Source of the DNA: Phytoactinopolyspora endophytica
Lineage (GTDB): Bacteria > Actinomycetota > Actinomycetes > Jiangellales > Jiangellaceae
NCBI RefSeq assembly: GCF_004138495.1
Contig: NZ_ML142853.1
Span: forward strand, 144,435 to 152,425
DNA: 7,991 nucleotides
Reading direction: 5' to 3'
Part shown: positions 1 to 6,900 of the stretch, in pieces
Layout of the letters: each line of letters opens with the position of its first letter
How positions within the stretch are numbered: the stretch's first letter is position 1
Program-made: the position numbers and the translations under genes
Notes under the pieces: generated by a model
Seen by the model: only the letters and a program-made list of their open reading frames with translations
Database searches by the model: none
Told to the model about the DNA's origin: nothing

Positions 1-47
1 GGTCGCCAGAACGACCACAATGTCGTTACGTCACGCGGCATCCGCGG
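1..47. other. Start of the downstream intergenic region after permease 2
   Basis: Only 47 bases follow the permease 2 stop. They hold a small hairpin (arms 34-38 and 42-46, CGCGG / CCGCG, 3-base loop) right after the stop codon and a weak one at 1-16 (GGTCG / CGACC). Neither is followed by a T-run on the minus strand, so a terminator cannot be claimed. Confidence 0.3.
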
Positions 48-887
48 CTACGTCAGGAGCAGCCGTTCGACGCGACGCGCGGCGAAGGCGACTCCAACCA
101 GCCCCATCACCGCCAGGTACAGAACGTGGGCGAATAGCCCTACGCCGACGTCGCCGAGCATGAGGTCCCGCACCAGCCCCACCCCGTGATACAGCGGCGT
201 CGCCTGCACCACCCACTGCAGCGCTTCCGGATACCTCTCCAGCGGGAAGAACGTCGCCGAGAAGAGGAACATCGGCAGGATCGACAGACTCACGTACTCG
301 AAATCCTGCCAGCTGCGCATGAACGTGGTCGCCGCCATCCCCACCGCCGCGAACGCGAACCCGATCAGCGTCGCCGCCGGGATCGTCAACAGCGCCCACC
401 ATGACTCGACGACGCCCGCGACCGCCGCCACCAGCAAGAACGCCGACGAGTACAGCAGCCCGCGCAACAATGCCCAGGAGATCTCGCCGACCGCGACGTC
501 GCGCGGCCCGAGTGGGGTGGCGAGCACGGAGTCGTACAGCTTGGCGTACTTCAGCTTGAAGAACACGTTGAACGTGGAGTCGAAGACAGCACCATTCATC
601 GCGGCGGACGCCATCAGCGCGGGAGCCACGAACGAGGCGTACTCGACCATCCGGCCGCCGCCCGCGTCCACATCACCGACCAGCGCACCCATCCCGACAC
701 CCAGCGAGAACAGGTAGAAGATCGGCTCGAAGAATCCGCTGACCAGCGTCAGCCAGCCGTGCCGGTACGAGCGGATGTTGCGTTCCACCAGCGTCCGCGC
801 CAGCCCGGCGCCGGCCGGGATCGGTATCGCCCGGGCCAGCCGCCGCAGCACCGTACGGTGCGCGTCCGTATGCTGAACCGCGCTCAT
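48..887 (-). CDS. ABC-2 type exporter permease (NodJ/DrrB-like), permease 2 of the cassette
   Basis: This is a 279-residue integral membrane protein of the ABC-2 permease family, the channel half of an exporter powered by the ATPase encoded at 1949-2905. About six hydrophobic segments are visible, near residues 47-69, 84-105, 140-160, 164-187, 197-214 and 250-271. The stretch FVAPALMASAAMNGAVFDST (86-105), LATPLG (122-127) and the MFLFSATFFPLERYP region (206-220) are typical of NodJ-like permeases. The ATG at 887-885 is chosen because it overlaps the stop of permease 1 by 4 bases and has AAGAGG 8 bases upstream. The open frame continues further upstream, but that part is only a shadow of permease 1. 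The paralogous permease 1 shares the same layout, so the two probably form a heterodimer. Family assignment is firm; the exported substrate is unknown. Confidence 0.93.
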   Translation of the reverse strand: MSAVQHTDAHRTVLRRLARAIPIPAGAGLARTLVERNIRSYRHGWLTLVSGFFEPIFYLFSLGVGMGALVGDVDAGGGRMVEYASFVAPALMASAAMNGAVFDSTFNVFFKLKYAKLYDSVLATPLGPRDVAVGEISWALLRGLLYSSAFLLVAAVAGVVESWWALLTIPAATLIGFAFAAVGMAATTFMRSWQDFEYVSLSILPMFLFSATFFPLERYPEALQWVVQATPLYHGVGLVRDLMLGDVGVGLFAHVLYLAVMGLVGVAFAARRVERLLLT

Positions 888-1765
888 ATCACCAGCCTCT
901 TCCGGAAGTTCACCAGCGTGAGCGCGAAGCCGGCCGCCACCCAGAGCAGCAGGTACGCCACGTGGCCGAGTGCGGGCAGGACAGTCATGGTCTCCAGCGC
1001 CAAGCCCCGGGACAGCTCGACGGCGTGCCATAGCGGGGTCACCATGGCGACCATCTCCAGCGCCAACGGCAGCTGTTCGACCGGGAAGAACGTCCCGGAG
1101 AACAGGAACATCGGCATGACGATGAACCGGAACAGCATATTGAAACCGCCGTCGTTCTCTTGGCGCGCGGCGAAGGCGAACACGCATGCGGCGAATGCCA
1201 ACCCGGTCAGCACGGCCACCGGCAACGCGAGCAGCGCCCACCACGACTCGATGGCGCCGAAGGCGACTGCGATCGCCAGGAACGTCGCGCTGCTGATCGT
1301 GACGCGCATGGCGACGAAGACCAAGTGCCCGATGACGACGTCGGCGATCCCCAGCGGGGCAGCCAGCATGGCGTGGTACTGCCGCTGCCACTTGATCGCA
1401 CCCATCACCGGGTAGGTCGACTCGAAGACCGCCGTCTGCATCGCCTGCGCCACGAGGATACCGGGCGCCAGGAACATGATGTACTCGACGCCCTGGACCC
1501 CGGCAGGCGACGCCTCGTCTACCAGCACGCCCAGGCCGACCCCCATCGCGGTCAGGAAGAACAACGGGGTCAGGATGCTGCTGATGACGGTTCCGCGCCA
1601 TACCCGGCGGTAGTTGGTCAGCCAGAAAGAGAAGGCGCGGTCCCACATCCGTCCCTCGGGCGGCTGATCGCGGACGACGGCGTCGTCGTGGACGTCACCG
1701 TTGCCGTGGACGTCACCGTTGCCATGGGCGTCACCGTTGCCATGGGCGTCAGCAGAGCTCGTCAT
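884..1765 (-). CDS. ABC-2 type exporter permease (NodJ/DrrB-like), permease 1, with His/Gly/Asn/Asp repeat N-terminus
   Basis: A 293-residue ABC-2 permease. Membrane segments are visible near residues 60-80, 94-113, 145-170, 174-199, 207-228 and 267-286. The family signatures FLAPGILVAQAMQTAVFEST (98-117), LAAPLG (134-139) and MFLFSGTFFPVEQLP (219-233) align in order with those of permease 2, so the genes are paralogues. Residues 7-27 precede the membrane domain and are a hexapeptide repeat of the HGNGDV/A type, encoded by 18-base tandem repeats. This tail should be cytoplasmic and is not typical of the family. The ATG at 1765 is preceded by a good GGGAGG at a 6-base spacing. A later ATG (Met40) could also give a working protein without the repeats. 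The gene is 183 bases downstream of the ATPase gene and overlaps permease 2 by 4 bases. Substrate unknown. Confidence 0.92.
   Translation of the reverse strand: MTSSADAHGNGDAHGNGDVHGNGDVHDDAVVRDQPPEGRMWDRAFSFWLTNYRRVWRGTVISSILTPLFFLTAMGVGLGVLVDEASPAGVQGVEYIMFLAPGILVAQAMQTAVFESTYPVMGAIKWQRQYHAMLAAPLGIADVVIGHLVFVAMRVTISSATFLAIAVAFGAIESWWALLALPVAVLTGLAFAACVFAFAARQENDGGFNMLFRFIVMPMFLFSGTFFPVEQLPLALEMVAMVTPLWHAVELSRGLALETMTVLPALGHVAYLLLWVAAGFALTLVNFRKRLVI
896..901 (-). promoter_or_regulatory. Ribosome binding site of permease 2
   Basis: AAGAGG on the minus strand lies 8 bases upstream of the ATG at 887, inside the last codons of permease 1. Together with the ATGA overlap it supports translation coupled to permease 1 and fixes the start. 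Confidence 0.7.
1688..1750 (-). repeat. 18-base in-frame tandem repeat, 3.5 copies
   Basis: Three full 18-base units (1688-1705, 1706-1723, 1724-1741) and half a unit (1742-1750) lie inside the 5' end of permease 1. On the coding strand each unit is six codons, giving Gly-Asn-Gly-Asp-Val/Ala-His. Units differ at one or two positions (GTC versus GCC codons). The unit is a multiple of three, so gain or loss of copies keeps the frame. Confidence 0.9.
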
Positions 1766-1771
1766 GCCAGG

Positions 1772-1777
1772 CCTCCC
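1772..1777 (-). promoter_or_regulatory. Ribosome binding site of permease 1
   Basis: GGGAGG on the minus strand, 6 bases from the ATG at 1765. It is the best Shine-Dalgarno match in the cassette and supports the upstream start, so the repeat-bearing N-terminus is probably translated. Confidence 0.75.
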
Positions 1778-1824
1778 GCTCTGTGCGACCCGGCAACCAT
1801 CGCCTGCCGACGGAAGTTTTCGAA

Positions 1825-1853
1825 CCTGTGCGGCCCCCTTGTGGCCGCACAGG
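1825..1853 (-). promoter_or_regulatory. Strong hairpin in the gap between ATPase and permease genes
   Basis: Perfect 11-base inverted repeat (arms 1825-1835 and 1843-1853, CCTGTGCGGCC on the plus strand) with a 7-base loop. It lies in the transcribed spacer between the ATPase stop and the permease 1 start. On the minus-strand transcript it is followed by UUCGAAAAC, not a U-run. A textbook intrinsic terminator is therefore unlikely. Attenuation, RNA processing or 3'-end stabilisation of the ATPase message are possible roles. Confidence 0.6.
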
Positions 1854-1862
1854 CCACCCTCT

Positions 1863-1882
1863 ATCGTCGCGAATGCGACGAT
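1863..1882 (-). promoter_or_regulatory. Second hairpin in the ATPase-permease gap
   Basis: Perfect 8-base inverted repeat (arms 1863-1870 and 1875-1882, ATCGTCGC / GCGACGAT) with a 4-base loop. It is 9 bases from the larger hairpin and transcribed before it. The pair forms a compact structured leader ahead of the permease genes. Function is inferred only from position. Confidence 0.5.
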
Positions 1883-1948
1883 GAGTCCGGTTTCCGGGGC
1901 TGGCCCGCCGATCGCGGCACACGTGCATGAGACTCACCGTCACGCTCA

Positions 1949-2905
<957 letters not shown>

Positions 2906-2913
2906 GTACGGGG

Positions 2914-2936
2914 ACGTTACCGGGCGCGGCCGACAA
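2914..2936 (-). promoter_or_regulatory. Candidate PafBC/RecA-NDp-type promoter of the ABC cassette
   Basis: On the minus strand TTGTCG (2936-2931) is followed after exactly 11 bases by TAACGT (2919-2914), which ends 8 bases before the GTG of the ATPase gene. This fits the core TTGTCR-N11-TAnnnT of the LexA-independent damage promoter known from mycobacteria. The outer 'gtg' of the upstream element is GCC here, so only its G agrees. No TTGACA-like -35 is found at the normal 16-18 base distance from this -10, as expected for an activator-dependent promoter. Assignment rests on the remembered consensus. Confidence 0.45.
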
Positions 2937-3068
2937 ACTCATACGGGTTTCGCGTTCTTGCGCCCTGACGGCGAGCGTTGACGGGCGCGTGGACCGTGGC
3001 GGCTATCGGCACAGCCCTACGCTTGGGACCCCGAACGGGTGGTCCGAGGAGATGACTACGCTAGTGCG

Positions 3069-3263
3069 GTGCGGTTGACGGATTTCTGGGAACGGATGGA
3101 GCACCACCTCGGCGCGACCTACGCCGACTCGTGGGCGCGCGACTACGTGATCGACGGCCTCGGCGAGCGCACCGTGTACCAGGCGTTGGAAGCCGGTGAG
3201 GACACCAAGACCGTCTGGCGCGCCGTCTGCGACGCTCTCCGTATCCCGCCCAACGAGCGCTGA
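3069..3263 (+). CDS. DUF3046 family small protein
   Basis: A 64-residue protein that matches the actinobacterial DUF3046 family over its whole length. It begins MRLTDFWERM, followed by a HLGATYADSWARDYV block (13-27), GERTVYQALEAGED (32-45) and VWRAVCDALRIP (49-60). No catalytic residues or membrane segments are evident, and the biochemical function is unknown. In many actinomycetes the gene sits near recA/recX, so the nearby lhr fits a DNA-repair neighbourhood. GTG at 3069 is chosen because family members start at this MRLT. An in-frame GTG at 3039 would add ten atypical residues. GAGGAG (3046-3051) is 17 bases from the chosen start, too far for a normal ribosome site. TACGCT (3057-3062) could be a -10 for a leaderless transcript. 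A TTGACG lies at 2978-2983 without a good -10. Confidence 0.9.
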   Translation: MRLTDFWERMEHHLGATYADSWARDYVIDGLGERTVYQALEAGEDTKTVWRAVCDALRIPPNER

Positions 3264-3269
3264 ACGCCA

Positions 3270-3282
3270 GATCCCATGATCA
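3270..3282. repeat. 13-base direct repeat, left copy
   Basis: GATCCCATGATCA here is identical to 3873-3885. This copy overlaps the stop codon of the DUF1801 gene (3282-3280) and lies just after the DUF3046 stop. The two copies flank the DUF1801 gene almost exactly. Confidence 0.6.
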
Positions 3283-3759
3283 GCTCACGGCCTTCTTAAC
3301 AAGCATTCTGATCGCCGCTTCACCGGCTTCGCCCAACTCTGTCAGGGCGTAGGACGTCGGCCACATGCCGCCGTCCTCATCCAGATTCGCGTGCACACTG
3401 AACCCGAACGTCGAGTAACGTTCCTTATCCACTTGCCCACTGCGGAAGAAGCACACCACTTTGCCGGACTTGGCATAGGCGGGCTGGCCGTACCACAGCT
3501 TCGGCGCCAACTCGGGAGCAGCATCAGTGACGATGGCGTGTACGCGCTCGGCCAGCGCACGATCCGGCGACGCCATCTCAGCGATCTTCGACAGTACGGC
3601 TTCCTCATCAGCGGCCGCCTTCTTCGAACCACGGCCGCCGCGTGCCTCTGCCTTCAGCTCTGTGGCGCGCGCTTTCATCGCGGCGCGCTCCTGCTCGGAG
3701 AACCCCTCCGCCGAGGAACCGTCTCGCTTCTTCTCGCTGGCCTTCGATGTGCCGCTCAT
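3280..3759 (-). CDS. DUF1801 (YdhG/frataxin-like fold) family protein with lysine-rich N-terminus
   Basis: A 159-residue soluble protein. Residues 50-158 carry the DUF1801 pattern: ERVHAIVTDAAPELAPKLWYG (71-91), then QPAYAKSGKVVCFF (92-105), YSTFGFSVHANLDEDGGMWP (115-134) and a C-terminal helix ending in VKKAVS. DUF1801 proteins share a small fold related to the 'iron chaperone' YdhG group, but no activity is established for this type and none is claimed. The first 49 residues are charged (Lys, Arg, Glu, Ala) and probably flexible; this FSEQERAAMKARATELKAEAR-type leader recurs in actinobacterial members. The ATG at 3759 has AGGGAG 9 bases upstream. The gene converges on DUF3046 with 16 bases between the stops and no clear terminator, and it diverges from lhr. 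Confidence 0.88.
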   Translation of the reverse strand: MSGTSKASEKKRDGSSAEGFSEQERAAMKARATELKAEARGGRGSKKAAADEEAVLSKIAEMASPDRALAERVHAIVTDAAPELAPKLWYGQPAYAKSGKVVCFFRSGQVDKERYSTFGFSVHANLDEDGGMWPTSYALTELGEAGEAAIRMLVKKAVS

Positions 3760-3768
3760 TGTGTGTTA

Positions 3769-3774
3769 CTCCCT
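3769..3774 (-). promoter_or_regulatory. Ribosome binding site of the DUF1801 gene
   Basis: AGGGAG on the minus strand, 9 bases from the ATG at 3759. It supports that start. Confidence 0.7.
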
Positions 3775-3872
3775 GTCAGTCACTGGGATAAGGGTGCTCT
3801 CACGCTATCCGGAACGACAAGATCAGGGCTTCTCGATTCCTGATCGGCTCATTACCGTCGCGCTACGCGGAC

Positions 3873-3885
3873 GATCCCATGATCA
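3873..3885. repeat. 13-base direct repeat, right copy
   Basis: Exact copy of 3270-3282, located 603 bases away in the space between the DUF1801 gene and lhr. It overlaps the left arm of the 19-base palindrome at 3875-3893. Confidence 0.6.
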
Positions 3886-3893
3886 TCATGGGA
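3875..3893. promoter_or_regulatory. 19-base palindrome upstream of lhr (possible operator)
   Basis: Perfect inverted repeat: TCCCATGAT, central C, ATCATGGGA. It lies between the divergent DUF1801 and lhr genes, 11 bases before the TTGTCG element of the lhr promoter. Length and perfect symmetry suit a dimeric regulator. It does not resemble the actinobacterial LexA box (TCGAAC-N4-GTTCGA). The regulator is unknown. Confidence 0.45.
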
Positions 3894-3904
3894 GATGAGG
3901 CCCT

Positions 3905-3927
3905 TTGTCGGTGGGGCGCGGCAGTAT
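3905..3927 (+). promoter_or_regulatory. Candidate PafBC/RecA-NDp-type damage promoter of lhr
   Basis: TTGTCGGTG (3905-3913) matches all nine positions of the upstream element tTGTCRgtg. After exactly 8 bases comes CAGTAT (3922-3927), which agrees with TAnnnT at A2 and T6 but not at the first T. The ATG of lhr starts 7 bases after the last base of this -10, the distance expected for a transcription start on the start codon. An alternative TATGGG at 3925-3930 has wrong spacing. lhr is reported to be damage-inducible in mycobacteria, which fits. Confidence 0.45.
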
Positions 3928-3933
3928 GGGGAC

Positions 3934-6900
3934 ATGGAAGACGTCCTCGAGCTGTTCGGCCCGGCGACCCGTGCGTGGTTCGCCGGCTCGTTCGGCACGC
4001 CCACACCGGCGCAGGAGGGCACATGGCGCACCGTCGCCGCTGGGCGTAACGCCCTGGTCGTCGCGCCGACCGGGTCCGGGAAGACGCTGGCGGCGTTCCT
4101 CTGGGCGATCGATCAGATCGCGGCCTCGACCACTCCGGACGATCCCACCCTCGGGTGCCGCGTGCTGTATGTGTCGCCGCTCAAGGCGCTCACGGTCGAC
4201 GTCGACCGCAACCTGAGCGCCCCGCTGGAAGGGATCAAGAGGGCCAGCGCCGACTTCGGCCTCGCCCCGCCGGAGATCACCACCACCATCCGCACCGGGG
4301 ACACTCCTGCCGAGGAACGACGGCGCTTCGCCCGCCGCCCTGCCGACATCCTGATCACCACGCCGGAGTCGCTGTTCCTCCTGCTCACGTCGCAGGCGCG
4401 TGAGTCGCTGCGTGGCGTGCAGACGGTGATCGTCGATGAGGTGCATGCCGTCGCGGGCACCAAGCGCGGCGCCCACCTCGCGTTGAGCCTGGAACGGCTG
4501 GACGCGCTGCTCCCCTCCCCCGCGCAACGCATCGGGTTGTCGGCGACGGTGCGCCCCGTCGAGGAGGTCGCCAGTTTCCTCGGTGGCGCCCATCCGGTCG
4601 ACGTCGTCGCTCCGGCCAGCCAGAAGCAGTGGGACCTGCGCGTCGTCGTCCCGGTGCCGGACATGTCGCAGCTCGACGAGGTCAGCAACCGCAAACCAAG
4701 TGGCGTCCGGCGAGGACCCGGATCCGAACGCCGGCTGGGTTCCGGTGCGCACGACGACGGTCCGACCGGCCGGGACGCGGGCGCACCGGCCGCTCAGGAC
4801 CACACAGGTGCCGTCGAGGCCGACGGTTCGATCTGGCCGCACGTGGAGCAACGCGTCGCGGACCTGATCCAGCAGCACCACTCGACACTTGTCTTCGCCA
4901 ACGCCCGGCGGCTCGCGGAACGGCTGACCAGCCGGCTCAACGAGATCGCGGAGGAGACACCGGCGCCGCACATGCCACCGGCGCAGGTCATGGCCCAGTC
5001 CGGCGCCGCGCATGGTGCCGGTTCCACACTGGCGCGGGCGCACCACGGCTCGGTGAGCAAGGAGCAGCGGGCGCTGATCGAGGACGACCTGAAGTCGGGA
5101 CGGCTGCCCGCCGTCGTGGCGACCAGCAGCCTGGAACTGGGCATCGACATGGGTGCGGTCGACCTCGTCGTGCAGGTAGAGGCGCCGCCGTCGGTCGCCA
5201 GTGGCCTGCAGCGGGTCGGCCGGGCGGGTCACCAGGTCGGGGCGGTCTCCCGCGGTGTGCTCTTCCCCAAGTACCGCGGCGACCTCGTCCAGACCGCCGT
5301 CGTCTCCGAGCGGATGCGGCAAGGCATGATCGAAGAGCTGGCGATCCCGCGCAACCCGCTGGACGTGCTGGCGCAGCAGATCGTCGCTGCCGTGGCCATG
5401 GACGACTGGCCGGTCGACGACATGCTGGCCTTGGTACGCCGGGCGCACCCGTTCGCTCAGCTGCCCGAGTCGTCGTACCGGGCGGTGCTGGACATGCTGG
5501 CCGGCCGGTATCCGTCAGACGAGTTCGCCGAGCTGCGCCCCCGGCTGGTCTGGGACCGCGACGAGGGCACCCTGAGCACCCGCCCGGGTAGTCAGCGGCT
5601 CGCCGTGACCAGCGGCGGCACCATCCCGGACCGCGGCCTGTACGGGGTCTTCCTCGCCGGGCAGGACACCCGGAAGAACAGCGCCCGGGTGGGTGAGCTG
5701 GACGAGGAGATGGTCTACGAGTCCCGCGTCGGCGACGTGTTCTCCCTCGGCGCCACCAGCTGGCGGATCGAGGAGATCACCCATGACCGCGTCGTCGTCT
5801 CCCCCGCGCCGGGACGGCCCGGGCGGCTGCCGTTCTGGAAGGGCGACCAGCTCGGTCGGCCCGTGGAGCTGGGCGCGGCGGTCGGCGCGTTCGTCCGGGA
5901 GGTCTCCGGCGCCGACGACGCGGATGCGAGGACGCGGGCCGAGGAGGCCGGCCTCGACCAGTGGGCCACGGACAACCTGCTCTCGTATCTGGCGGACCAA
6001 GGCTCCGCCACCGGTCACGTGCCGGACGACCAGACCATCGTCGTGGAGCGCTTCCGCGATGAGCTGGGTGACTGGCGCCTCGTCGTGCATTCGCCGTACG
6101 GCGCCCAGGTGCACGCGCCGTGGGCGCTGGCGCTCAGCGCGCGGCTGCGCGAACGTTACGGCGCCGACGTCCAGGCGGTGCACGCCGACGACGGCATCGT
6201 GCTGCGCATCCCGGACACGTTCGACGACGCGGCCCCGGTCCTCGCCGACGGCATCTCCGGCGTGCACCAGGGCCACGCAGACGCGGGAAGGCGCGCGGGA
6301 CCGAGCACCACCACGGCGACGGCGACGGCGCCCGCAGCATCCCCATCGCACGACGCGGACCTCGTCGTCATCGACCCAGACGAGGTGGAGGATCTCGTCA
6401 CCACGGAGGTGGGCGCGTCGGCGCTGTTCGCCGCCCGGTTCCGGGAGTGCGCGGCCCGGGCGTTGCTGATCCCGCGGCGCCAGCCGGGACGTCGTTCGCC
6501 GCTGTGGCAGCAGCGGCAACGCTCGGCGCAGCTGCTCAACGTGACCTCGAAGTACGGGTCGTTCCCGATACTGCTGGAGACGATGCGCGAGTGCCTGCAG
6601 GACGTGTACGACCTGCCCGGCCTGACCCAGCTGATGCGCGACGTCGCGGCGGGCCAGATCCGGGTGGTGGAGGTCGAGACGCCGCAGGCGTCGCCGTTCG
6701 CCAGATCGCTGCTGTTCGGCTACGTCGCGTCGTTCATGTACGAGGGCGACTCTCCGCTGGCCGAGCGGCGGGCGCAGGCGCTGACGCTGGACTCCGCCCT
6801 GCTGTCCGAGCTTCTCGGCCACACCGAGTTGCGCGAGCTGCTCGATCTCGACGTCATCGAGCGCACCGAGGCCGAGCTGCAGCGGCTCGTCGACGAGCGC

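Noticed and set aside
34..46. Small hairpin after the permease 2 stop as a terminator.
   Set aside because: The stem is only 5 bases and no U-run follows on the transcript.
48..1646. A single 532-codon open frame covering permease 2 and running upstream through permease 1.
   Set aside because: Only 48-887 has membrane-protein content; the upstream part is the antiphase shadow of permease 1, so no fusion protein is supported.
3773..3795. CTGTCAGTCA followed by TAAGGGT on the plus strand, a near match to the damage-promoter motif.
   Set aside because: TAAGGG starts 10 rather than 11 bases after CTGTCA and lacks the final T; the correctly spaced AAGGGT lacks the first T. It is also about 140 bases from lhr, where a better site exists.
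3886..5448. A 520-codon minus-strand ORF opposite lhr.
   Set aside because: Shadow of lhr in high-GC DNA; the product is Arg/Gly/Asp-rich with no family motifs, while the plus strand encodes all helicase motifs.
4629..5591. A 320-codon plus-strand ORF inside lhr in another frame, with a similar one at 6120-6992.
   Set aside because: Arg/Ala/Gly-rich out-of-frame translations of lhr; the true frame is unbroken through both regions, so no frameshift is indicated.
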